This document shows positions 1 through 5,470 of a DNA stretch of 5,470 bases, piece after piece. A program made the position numbers and the translations under genes. Numbering within the stretch: the stretch's first letter is position 1; every line of letters begins with the position of its first letter. Location: the NCBI GenBank assembly GCA_905477565.1, contig CAJQGO010000222.1:1-5470 (forward strand). The letters run 5' to 3'. This DNA comes from an uncultured Planctomycetota bacterium (GTDB lineage Bacteria; Planctomycetota; Planctomycetia; Pirellulales; UBA1268). The notes under the pieces are model-generated. The model was given only the letters and a program-made list of their open reading frames with translations, was not told where the DNA came from and searched no databases.

Positions 1-1723
1 GCTCTAGATCAATGTCATCAAAAGTGAACTTCCATGGTAGAGGTGGCATTGAACGAACGCGTGCTGTTCCAGACAGTTCACCAATGCTGGCTGTGATAGT
101 CGCGCCTGTATGTGCATTTTCCGGAGCTGTATACCGTCCTGTTTTAGTGATGGTTCCTGAATCAGAAGTGAAAGTTGCTGGTGTCTCTCTAATAAAACGA
201 CCCTTTGCATCGAATAAATTAACTCTCAGGTCAACTGACTCTCCTGCACCAATCAACGACTCAGCTGGCACAATTTGAACCCATGCTGGTTGACCGGCTG
301 GCGTCTTAGTGATGTTTGATATGCGTTCCGACCGAGAGCCACCAAGCGAATCAACACCAGCCTCAGATGAAGCAGCAAGAGTTTCTGCATTACCTAAGCA
401 ATACAGCCGTTCACCTGTTGTCAGATAAAGCCTGCCGTTCCAAGCGATTGGTGAAGCAGTTACTTCATCTTCTTCTGCAAGTCGCATCCGATGCACAAAT
501 GAAAGCCCGCTGTCTGTCGGTTTCAGGACATGCCATCCACTCGTGGAACACACATAGAGGAGGCCGTTTGAAATAAGTGGACTAGCCCGAACAATCGTGC
601 CTAAAAGTCGCGTAGGCCGTCCGATAGGTTTGCCCGTGGTTCGATCAAAAGCATGGACTTTAGCACCATCTTCGACGAAGTAGACTCTATTTTCGATAAC
701 GACCGGCATAGATTTTCCGGCTGTCACGGCTTTATGTTGCCAAAGAAGATTTGTTTCGGTTACGTCTCCACTACCGGTGAGTTTGAGTTTCGCAACTGCA
801 CCCATTGATGTGCTATCGAGGTTTTCTTCAGCCTGCGAGATATAAACACCTTCTTTTGTAACAAGTGGTGCCACGTTCAGGCCACGGCGAGAAAAGCGGA
901 AGTTCCAGATTGGCCGTCCAGTTCTTGGCTGAAGATTCCAGATGCTTCCATCACTTGAGCCAAAGACCATTGCTGCGGCACCATCAATCGCAGCAAACAT
1001 AGGAGTCGAATAGGTCGTGTCTGCCGGAAGTTCTCGGGTTCCATTCATCCATTGAACCTCTCCCGTGTTGACATCCATACCTAAGAAACGATGCGCGGGT
1101 TTTGCTGTCCTTCCCCATCCAGTGACAACGGCGCTGGCTATTACGAGATCCTCAAAAACAAGTGGCCTGTTTGTTCGGCCGCCGTACGTCGATAGAAAAC
1201 CAAATTCTTCATGCAAGGATCGCTGCCAGTTGGTCTCCCCCGAAACCGCATCCATAGCAGTGAATACACCACATACTCCATGAGCAAAGACTTGATTCGT
1301 GTGTGGGTCAGCGATTACACATGACCACCCAACTCGTTCTGCTGGTACATCAGAAAGATACACATTGAAAATGTTCTCCCAGAGTGTTTCTCCTGTCTTT
1401 GCATCAATGCAAATGACTTTTTCAGCCTCCTCTGAAGTGCCGGGTTCATGACGTACGAGCGTGTAGAGACGCCCATTCATGATGACAGGTGTTGAAATTC
1501 CACCAGCTCCGTCATGACTCCAAAGAATGTTTTCACCTGAATCAGGATCGAATGATGTGACGAGTTGTTTTTCAGTTGTGTGACGGTTCTGCTGAGGGCC
1601 TCGCCAGTCGGTCCAATCTGCAGCAAAGATGCTATTTAGAGAGGCTATTGAAATGAGACTGGCAGCAAAAAGTCTGAAGGCTTGATATGCCGGGGCTCTA
1701 CTTGAAAAAAAAGAATGAGTCAT
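1..1723 (-). CDS. Exported PQQ-like beta-propeller protein with Ig-like domain (C-terminus outside window)
   Basis: An open frame of 574 codons runs without a stop from ATG at 1723 to the window edge, so the C-terminus is missing. Residues 1-34 look like a Sec signal peptide, with a hydrophobic core RLFAASLISIASLNSIFA and likely cleavage before ADW. The mature start WTDWRGPQQNR resembles the WxxWRGP opening common in planctomycete PQQ/BamB-like proteins. Propeller blades recur as D-x-x-TG-x-x-x-W units: IDAKTGETLW (about 106-115), MDAVSGETNW (157-166), MDVNTGEVQW (216-225), LQPRTGRPIW (264-273) and FDRTTGKPIG (359-368). The blades end near RLYCLG (about 439-444). Residues about 480-560 look like an Ig-like module, followed by PPLPWKFTFDD, perhaps the start of another C-terminal domain. 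The start is supported by AGGA six bases upstream (1730-1733). It probably acts outside the cytoplasmic membrane. Whether it binds PQQ, and any enzymatic role, cannot be read here; many relatives are non-enzymatic propellers. Confidence 0.88.
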   Translation of the reverse strand, partial: MTHSFFSSRAPAYQAFRLFAASLISIASLNSIFAADWTDWRGPQQNRHTTEKQLVTSFDPDSGENILWSHDGAGGISTPVIMNGRLYTLVRHEPGTSEEAEKVICIDAKTGETLWENIFNVYLSDVPAERVGWSCVIADPHTNQVFAHGVCGVFTAMDAVSGETNWQRSLHEEFGFLSTYGGRTNRPLVFEDLVIASAVVTGWGRTAKPAHRFLGMDVNTGEVQWMNGTRELPADTTYSTPMFAAIDGAAAMVFGSSDGSIWNLQPRTGRPIWNFRFSRRGLNVAPLVTKEGVYISQAEENLDSTSMGAVAKLKLTGSGDVTETNLLWQHKAVTAGKSMPVVIENRVYFVEDGAKVHAFDRTTGKPIGRPTRLLGTIVRASPLISNGLLYVCSTSGWHVLKPTDSGLSFVHRMRLAEEDEVTASPIAWNGRLYLTTGERLYCLGNAETLAASSEAGVDSLGGSRSERISNITKTPAGQPAWVQIVPAESLIGAGESVDLRVNLFDAKGRFIRETPATFTSDSGTITKTGRYTAPENAHTGATITASIGELSGTARVRSMPPLPWKFTFDDIDLE

Positions 1724-1863
1724 GTCGTATCCTGTTTTGCTCAAATGATGACAAAATAAGGTAATACTGCCTGATGAACCGATTAGTAGTGTACCTTCAT
1801 AGAAGAAAGATCGCATGAACGAGGGTTGTCTTACATCAACTCAATTTTTCTCGGACAAACCAG
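1724..1863. promoter_or_regulatory. Divergent promoter region between the propeller gene and smpB
   Basis: This 140-bp AT-rich spacer separates two genes transcribed away from each other, so promoters for both should lie here. On the plus strand TTGCTC (1737-1742) and TAATAC (1762-1767) resemble -35 and -10 boxes, but the 19-bp spacing is long and the match weak. No convincing minus-strand promoter was seen. The spacer also holds one arm of a 15-bp inverted repeat (1760-1774). Confidence 0.3.
1760..1774 (+). repeat. 15-bp inverted repeat, left arm
   Basis: GGTAATACTGCCTGA here is the exact reverse complement of bases 2483-2497. The two arms flank smpB, 708 bp apart. This arm lies in the divergent promoter spacer; the central GTAATAC is itself nearly palindromic. 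No similarity extends beyond the 15 bases. Confidence 0.6.
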
Positions 1864-2385
1864 ATGGTGACACCAAAACCGACAAATAGCGGAAAACCGA
1901 GGAAAGGTGCATCTGCGAAGGACAATCCTGCTGAACGTGTTGTCGCAGAAAATAGGAAAGCCAGGCATCACTACGAAATTCTTGACACCCTCGAATGTGG
2001 CATTGCACTTGTTGGAAGCGAAGTGAAAAGTCTTCGATCGGGAAAAATGTCACTAGACGAGGCATATGGCCGAGTCAAAGAGAACGAAGTCTGGCTTATT
2101 GGATGCGATATTCCGGAGTACGTGAAGGCAAACCAACTGAATCATCAGCCCAAACGACCTCGTAAACTCTTGCTCCATCGCCGAGAGATTGTCCGATTTG
2201 CAAGTCTCGCCTACGAGAAAAGCTTGACACTAGTTCCTTTGAAGGCGTACTTCAAAGAAGGGAGAGTAAAAGTTCTTCTTGGAATTGGTCGAGGTCGGAA
2301 GGTTCACGACAAGCGACAGAAACTTAAAGAACAGACAGCGAAACGAGATATTGCAGTTGCTCTCCGAGGTCGTGGAAGTCATTAA
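1864..2385 (+). CDS. smpB: SsrA-binding protein SmpB (trans-translation)
   Basis: SmpB binds the tRNA-like part of tmRNA (SsrA) and places it in the empty A site of stalled ribosomes, so the nascent chain is tagged for degradation and the ribosome released. Family motifs appear in order: RKARHHYEI (31-39), the core GSEVKSLRSGK (51-61), RPRKLLLHRREI (98-109), and HDKR (148-151), matching the family's conserved HDKR start of the C-terminal tail that acts in the decoding site. The protein has 173 residues, slightly longer than the usual 150-160 because of a basic, Pro/Ser/Lys-rich N-terminal extension of about 28 residues that is probably disordered. ATG 1864 is preferred: no other in-frame start lies upstream before an in-frame TGA at 1816. 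No clear Shine-Dalgarno sequence precedes it. The tmRNA gene is not in this window. A terminator-like hairpin follows the gene. Confidence 0.97.
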   Translation: MVTPKPTNSGKPRKGASAKDNPAERVVAENRKARHHYEILDTLECGIALVGSEVKSLRSGKMSLDEAYGRVKENEVWLIGCDIPEYVKANQLNHQPKRPRKLLLHRREIVRFASLAYEKSLTLVPLKAYFKEGRVKVLLGIGRGRKVHDKRQKLKEQTAKRDIAVALRGRGSH

Positions 2386-2410
2386 TCCCTTGAAGTGTGC
2401 GTTCGGTAAC

Positions 2411-2455
2411 AAAAATAAGCCAGTTCTTCCATTTGAAGAGACTGACTTACTTTTT
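2411..2455. terminator. Putative bidirectional intrinsic terminator between smpB and the small minus-strand gene
   Basis: An imperfect hairpin lies in the gap between two converging genes. TAAG (2416-2419), CAGT (2421-2424) and TCTTC (2425-2429) pair with GAAGA (2435-2439), ACTG (2441-2444) and CTTA (2446-2449). The loop is CATTT, with one bulged G and one C/A mismatch. The stem is flanked by AAAAA (2411-2415) and TTTTT (2451-2455), so each strand reads a hairpin followed by a U-run. The modest GC content of the stem lowers certainty. Confidence 0.5.
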
Positions 2456-2482
2456 ACCGTTAAATAATTTTTTGATTCAAAC

Positions 2483-2497
2483 TCAGGCAGTATTACC
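2483..2497 (-). repeat. 15-bp inverted repeat, right arm
   Basis: TCAGGCAGTATTACC on the plus strand is the reverse complement of 1760-1774. On the minus strand it encodes the final Gly-Asn-Thr-Ala and stop of the small 73-residue protein, so this copy is under coding constraint while the other is not. Confidence 0.6.
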
Positions 2498-2704
2498 AGC
2501 CGTGACAAGATCAGTTGAGTCTGTTGAATCTTCGGGGTGCCAAAGGGGCATGCCACGCTGAATTCTTTCAGCAAGAACATCTATTTTCTGACGAGAACCA
2601 GCAGGTGCCGTCGTTGGTGTAAATTCTTCACTTACATGAGGAACAAAGTTTTCATCGTGCCCGTACAGCTCGATAATCTCGAATACATTTCGAATTCTGG
2701 CCAT
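2483..2704 (-). CDS. Small conserved-looking hypothetical protein (73 aa) with PLWHPED motif
   Basis: A 73-residue frame reads MARIRNVFEIIELYGHD at its start. It continues through NFVPHVSEEFTP, a helical segment KIDVLAERIQRG and the motif MPLWHPED, then a polar tail ending AGNTA. I do not recognise a named family. The combination of a helix KIxVLxxR with PLWHPED resembles small uncharacterised planctomycete proteins I have met, but this is recollection, not a search. There is no signal peptide or membrane segment. ATG 2704 is chosen; AAGGAG lies 12 bases upstream (2717-2722). A TTG at 2713 would add three residues but sits only 3 bases from that site. The protein-like composition and strong AAGGAG support a real gene. 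It converges on smpB and diverges from ktrB. Function is unknown. Confidence 0.7.
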   Translation of the reverse strand: MARIRNVFEIIELYGHDENFVPHVSEEFTPTTAPAGSRQKIDVLAERIQRGMPLWHPEDSTDSTDLVTAGNTA

Positions 2705-2716
2705 GGAAACCAACCA

Positions 2717-2722
2717 CTCCTT
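2717..2722 (-). promoter_or_regulatory. Shine-Dalgarno site of the small gene
   Basis: CTCCTT on the plus strand reads AAGGAG on the minus strand. It is 12 bases before ATG 2704 and 3 bases before TTG 2713. Neither spacing is ideal. It is the strongest ribosome-binding-site match in the window and argues for translation of the small frame, while leaving its exact start open. Confidence 0.55.
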
Positions 2723-2800
2723 ACAGATAAAACGATCGTGATCAGACTACAGAGAAACGGGCAAACCCGAACCTCAAACTTTTGTGCTCAATCGGTTGTT

Positions 2801-2911
2801 TACGCGACAGCCTGAAGGCTACCGAACGCTGCGGCGGGGACGGCATGAATGCCGTGGCAGGTTGCAATTACCGAGGTGAACCTCTGCATTATGTACGTCT
2901 TGCAGCCAGAG
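2801..2911 (+). ncRNA. Candidate structured 5' leader RNA (riboswitch-like) of ktrBA
   Basis: Three hairpins occur within 76 bases, each with a UGAA loop when read on the plus strand. They are AGCC/GGCU (2809-2812 with 2817-2820), ACGGCA/UGCCGU (2840-2845 with 2850-2855) and GAGG/CCUC (2873-2876 with 2881-2884). Each can gain an outer helix across an asymmetric internal loop: GCG/CGC (2804-2806 with 2827-2829), CUGC/GCAG (2829-2832 with 2857-2860) and UGCA/UGCA (2863-2866 with 2885-2888). The first two outer helices share base 2829. UACCGA occurs twice (2820-2825, 2869-2874), and a G-rich internal loop GGCGGGG precedes the second hairpin. The long distance to ktrB and its potassium-transport role suggest a cis-regulatory RNA. 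I do not see the hallmark sequences of the c-di-AMP (ydaO/yuaA) riboswitch as I remember them. A Na+-sensing (DUF1646-type) class is possible but unverified. The plus strand is inferred; the element also lies upstream of the small minus-strand gene. Confidence 0.45.
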
Positions 2912-3102
2912 TCAAACATTTGGGAAAAGGTTTTGGTTTTTTCGTTCGTGCGGGGCTCTCGGCATGAAGGTTTGCCTGACTCGAGGTCTGGAAAGTATCA
3001 TGTATGTTCGGGTTCCGAGGTCAGTGCGCGACCGTCGCCGTACGCTTTGGGACGAGTTTTGGGTGGTGGACCAGGGTTTACAACCCCAAGTCGCCGCATC
3101 AG

Positions 3103-4473
3103 ATGGCTGAATTTACAGGATCTCTCGCCAGTTATTCCGCTCGCTGGTCGTTTTTTACGTACCTCGGAGCAATTGCAATTGGGACCGGCTTGCTGGCTCT
3201 TCCGGCAGCACGTGCGCCAGCACAACCACCATTAACCCTTGTCGATGCTGCATTTACTGCAACCAGTGCCTGCTGCGTAACAGGCCTGACAGTGCGATCC
3301 ACCGTCGAAGACTTTTCACCCTTCGGACAGGGGGTCATTCTGGTTCTCATTCAGCTTGGCGGTCTCGGAATTATGACGATCACAACCCTGCTTATCTTCC
3401 AGATTGGTGGAGAAGCAACTGTTAGGCAGCGGGCGGTGATTGCCGAAACCTTAGGAATTAAATCCGCACGAGGTCTTCGTCAGTTGGCTTTAATGGTTTT
3501 CGTAGTTGTTCTGTCAGCAGAACTGATTGGCTTTCTGTTGCTGACCGCTGCAACGTGGGGCAGTCGTGAGCCTCTCGAAGTCATTTGGAGAGCGGCTTTT
3601 CATTCTGTGTCTGCGTTTTGCAATGCGGGGTTTTCTCTGGGAGACGACAGTCTCGTGGCCTACAGCGCCAATATTCCCGTGAACCTGATTATTTGCGGTC
3701 TTGTTATCGTCGGCGGACTCGGTTTTCCGGTGCTTTTTGATATCACGTCACGTCTTTGGAATCGTGAATCCCTCTGGGATAGACTGCATATGCATTCGAA
3801 GTTGATGTTATTAGGAACAGCTGTTCTGCTCACTTTCGGCGCTGTAAGTTTTTGGGTGTTCGAGTCAGATGGTGTTTTGGCAGGCCAGCCGTTGTCAAAC
3901 CGTATTTTGTTAGGACTATTTCATACGACGACATGCCGTACTGCGGGTTTTCATACAGTCGAGTATGGAAGTCTGGCGAGTGCGACACTCTTCCTTACGA
4001 TACTTCTCATGGCGATAGGCGCAGGCCCTGGTTCTACAGGCGGGGGATTTAAAGTCAGTACTTTCATGACACTACTTACCCGAGCTGGAGCGAGCTTTCG
4101 TGGACAGGAACGAGCTAATTTTGCAAAGCGAACTATTCCAGAGCGGGCAGTGGAACGAGCAACCGCTACAGCACTAGTTTTCGTGGCAATTGCATTTGTT
4201 GCACTCGTAGCGCTCCTGGGTGTCGAAAGTGGAGGAAAGGCGGCTGAGCGACCACGCTGGTTTCTCGATGCTTCTTTTGAATGTATTTCAGCACTCGGAA
4301 CAGTCGGGCTGTCGACTGGTATTACTGCATCGCTCACAATTCCTGGAAAGTTTATTTTGGCTGTCTTGATGCTTCTGGGCCGTCTTGGTCCCATTACCGT
4401 TGCAGTAGCGCTGTCTCGGCAGCGGCCTGCGTATCAGCCCAACTACCCTGAGGAGGAGCCGCTTGTCGGCTAA
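3103..4473 (+). CDS. ktrB: KtrB/TrkH-family potassium uptake membrane subunit
   Basis: KtrB is the K+-conducting subunit of the Ktr system, a dimer in the cytoplasmic membrane gated by a KtrA ring. All four pore-loop repeats of the superfamily are visible, each with its filter glycine: TSACCVTGLT (G61), AFCNAGFS (G176), TTCRTAGFHT (G282) and ALGTVGLSTG (G402). GAGPGSTGGGFK (307-317) matches the intramembrane gating loop of the third repeat, and MLLGRLGPIT (423-432) is the typical last-helix signature. Hydrophobic helices fill the rest. The start at 3103 gives 456 residues, close to the roughly 445 of B. subtilis KtrB, with the first helix beginning near residue 10. An in-frame ATG at 3004, preceded by GGAAAG, would add 33 residues (with WWTRVYNPK) not recognised from the family. 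ktrA follows after 6 bp, so they are almost certainly cotranscribed. Many KtrAB systems depend on Na+. Confidence 0.95.
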   Translation: MAEFTGSLASYSARWSFFTYLGAIAIGTGLLALPAARAPAQPPLTLVDAAFTATSACCVTGLTVRSTVEDFSPFGQGVILVLIQLGGLGIMTITTLLIFQIGGEATVRQRAVIAETLGIKSARGLRQLALMVFVVVLSAELIGFLLLTAATWGSREPLEVIWRAAFHSVSAFCNAGFSLGDDSLVAYSANIPVNLIICGLVIVGGLGFPVLFDITSRLWNRESLWDRLHMHSKLMLLGTAVLLTFGAVSFWVFESDGVLAGQPLSNRILLGLFHTTTCRTAGFHTVEYGSLASATLFLTILLMAIGAGPGSTGGGFKVSTFMTLLTRAGASFRGQERANFAKRTIPERAVERATATALVFVAIAFVALVALLGVESGGKAAERPRWFLDASFECISALGTVGLSTGITASLTIPGKFILAVLMLLGRLGPITVAVALSRQRPAYQPNYPEEEPLVG

Positions 4474-4479
4474 CGTGCG

Positions 4480-5151
4480 ATGCCTTCAACCAGTAGCAAA
4501 CGTTTTATCATGCTTGGAATGGGTTCTTTCGGCTCTGCGCTCGCGACTCAACTCGCAGCAAACGGCTGTCGGGTGACCGGCGTGGATCAGCGGCGTGACC
4601 GATTGGATGCTGTCAAGAATGTGATTCAGGAGGCAATTATTGGTGATGCAACTGATCGAGAGTTACTCGAAAATTTACCTATTAAAGACTCGACGTCAGT
4701 TTTTATATCGCTTGGGGAAACAATCTCTCGATCACTTCTGGCTACGTTGCATGTGAAAGAACTTGGTGCTCGAGATGTAGTTGTGAAGGGTGTGACAAAA
4801 GAACACGGAAAGATTTTGTCACACCTTGGTGCCAATCGAGTGGTATTTCCAGAAGAGGAGGTTGCGAAAGAACTCGCTGACAAGTCAAGTTGGCCAAACG
4901 TCCTTGATTTTTTACCAATTGATCCTGAGTACAGTGTGGTCGAAATAACGGTGCCAGAATCACTTGAAGGGAAGACACTTGCTGAGGCAGACCTTCGTAA
5001 TTCAGTCGGCGTCTTCGTGTTGGGCTTACGAGATGTGATGCAAGGACGCTTTCAGATGTTTCCTGAAGGGCGGACAAAACTCATTCAGGATCAGATTTTA
5101 CTTGTCATTGGCCGTGAAGAAGAGCTTGCCCGCCTTCGTGAGATGACTTGA
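4480..5151 (+). CDS. ktrA: KtrA, cytosolic RCK regulatory subunit of Ktr potassium uptake
   Basis: KtrA forms an octameric cytosolic ring that binds nucleotides and opens or closes KtrB. The N-terminal RCK_N Rossmann domain begins with the dinucleotide motif GMGSFG (G13, G15, G18). It has an acidic D36 at the end of the second strand, expected to contact a ribose, and continues through GDATD (55-59) to about residue 125. Residues about 147-219, from EYSVVEITVPE through FQMFPEG to ILLVIGREEEL, form an RCK_C domain, the module that binds c-di-AMP in several Gram-positive KtrA proteins. Whether this one does cannot be told from sequence. At 223 residues it matches the roughly 222 of B. subtilis KtrA. 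ATG 4480 is favoured since later ATGs would cut into the first strand. A GAGGAGGAG stretch inside the ktrB end is too far away to be a normal Shine-Dalgarno site, so translational coupling to ktrB is likely. Confidence 0.96.
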   Translation: MPSTSSKRFIMLGMGSFGSALATQLAANGCRVTGVDQRRDRLDAVKNVIQEAIIGDATDRELLENLPIKDSTSVFISLGETISRSLLATLHVKELGARDVVVKGVTKEHGKILSHLGANRVVFPEEEVAKELADKSSWPNVLDFLPIDPEYSVVEITVPESLEGKTLAEADLRNSVGVFVLGLRDVMQGRFQMFPEGRTKLIQDQILLVIGREEELARLREMT

Positions 5152-5159
5152 AAAAGCAC

Positions 5160-5470
5160 TTACTCCTGTCCGGGTAGTCCGGGTGGCAGTTCAATCGTTA
5201 TTTCGGCTGGAGGTGGAGCAGTTTTAGGAGAAGTTGGCTGGGTCGCATTCGGATCAAATTTCGGTGTCTCAACTCCGCTTCGTGCAGCAAGATCGGCGGT
5301 CAGTGAGAGTTTCTCATCCCCATTCTTCGGGCGAATTTCCAGAAGCGTCACGCCCCACTCATCACCGAACTTCTTTCCTTCAACGATGACTGTTGCTGCT
5401 GCTTTTGGGCCAACAACGGGAATTTGCATGGCGGCAATCCCATCGACTTCATTGGCTCGGCCAGTAACCG
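5160..5470 (-). CDS. Partial protein with Coa1-like C-terminal domain (N-terminus outside window)
   Basis: The frame is open from the window edge to TAA at 5160-5162, giving the last 103 or so residues. The visible part begins VTGRANEVDGIAAMQIPV, continues GPKAAATVIVEGKK and then DEWGVTLLEIRP, and ends in a Pro/Thr-rich tail (TAPPPAEITIELPPGLPGQE). The order 'G...A...PV-GPK-x-x-A-x-x-x-V-x-G-x-x-x-x-x-x-W-x-x-x-L' resembles the C-terminal domain of the cytochrome oxidase assembly factor Coa1 family. Bacterial members are typically small proteins with an N-terminal membrane helix. This assignment is by eye and moderate; an unrelated periplasmic domain is the alternative. An ATG at 5429 is internal, since the open frame and similarity continue upstream. 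The gene ends tail-to-tail with ktrA, 8 bp apart. Confidence 0.6.
   Translation of the reverse strand, partial: VTGRANEVDGIAAMQIPVVGPKAAATVIVEGKKFGDEWGVTLLEIRPKNGDEKLSLTADLAARSGVETPKFDPNATQPTSPKTAPPPAEITIELPPGLPGQE

Larger units (their letters stand above)
2705..3102. other. Divergent intergenic region upstream of ktrB
   Basis: This 398-bp stretch lies between the small minus-strand gene and the preferred ktrB start. Reading frames across it do not look protein-like. It holds the AAGGAG site (2717-2722), an 8-bp palindrome ACGATCGT (2732-2739), a small CGGG-CAAA-CCCG hairpin (2758-2769) and the hairpin cluster at 2801-2911. Downstream are a T6 run (2937-2942), a GGCA/TGCC hairpin (2961-2976) and a GGGTT-TAC-AACCC hairpin (3074-3086) just before ktrB. 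No convincing promoter could be picked on either strand. Confidence 0.6.

Noticed and set aside
316..576. Plus-strand open frame of 86 codons, and others within 1-1723
   Set aside because: These lie opposite the continuous 574-codon propeller frame, which has repeating blade motifs and a signal peptide.
2732..2739. ACGATCGT palindrome as an operator
   Set aside because: Eight-base palindromes are frequent by chance, and no second copy or promoter overlap supports it.
2921..2942. Intrinsic terminator at the T6 run after the hairpin cluster
   Set aside because: No stable GC-rich stem immediately precedes the T-run; GGGAAAAGGTTTTGG does not form a useful hairpin.
2801..3003. c-di-AMP (ydaO/yuaA) riboswitch upstream of ktrB
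   Set aside because: Context fits, but I do not find the GGGGUGAAU or CCCGACAGCUAACC-type conserved stretches in the right order as I recall them. It is left as an unassigned structured RNA.
2705..3003. tmRNA gene near its partner smpB
   Set aside because: There is no acceptor-stem pair with a T-arm and no plausible tag reading frame.
2849..3235. 128-codon plus-strand open frame across the ktrB leader
   Set aside because: It overlaps the start of ktrB in another frame and crosses the hairpin cluster. Its residue composition is not protein-like and it has no recognisable domain.
3951..4394. 147-codon minus-strand open frame inside ktrB
   Set aside because: It is antisense to a strongly supported KtrB reading containing two pore loops. 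It is Ser/Arg/Ala-rich in the way shadow frames are, with no start signal.
4742..5077. 111-codon minus-strand open frame inside ktrA
   Set aside because: It lies wholly antisense to the RCK protein, whose domains are clear; there is no motif or start signal of its own.

Overview
The window looks like ordinary chromosomal DNA of a planctomycete, probably a marine or aquatic one of mid GC content. This is an inference from protein style, not a database match. The pointers are a long exported PQQ-type beta-propeller protein carrying an Ig-like module, a small protein ending in a PLWHPED-type motif, a Coa1-like fragment, and mostly weak Shine-Dalgarno signals. No tRNA, rRNA, CRISPR array, transposase or phage gene was found.

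Layout. Bases 1-1723 (minus) hold the first 574 codons of a secreted PQQ-like propeller protein whose C-terminus lies outside the window. A 140-bp divergent spacer separates it from smpB (1864-2385, plus), the tmRNA partner for ribosome rescue. Then comes a 97-bp convergent gap with a hairpin that looks like a bidirectional terminator, followed by a small uncharacterised gene (2483-2704, minus). A 398-bp divergent intergenic region (2705-3102) follows. It contains a compact cluster of hairpins, three of them capped by the same UGAA loop. It leads into a two-gene potassium-uptake operon, ktrB (about 3103-4473) and ktrA (4480-5151). Only 8 bp after ktrA, in tail-to-tail orientation, is the C-terminal part of a Coa1-like protein (5160 to the window end, minus).

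How the genes fit together. KtrB is the membrane ion-conducting subunit and KtrA the cytosolic RCK gating ring, so they form one complex. In studied bacteria Ktr systems respond to osmotic stress, can depend on Na+, and are controlled by nucleotides and in some lineages by c-di-AMP. The hairpin cluster in front of ktrB is therefore the most interesting part of the window. It may be a cis-regulatory RNA sensing an ion or a second messenger. I could not assign it to a known riboswitch class by eye. The other genes have no evident functional link to one another.
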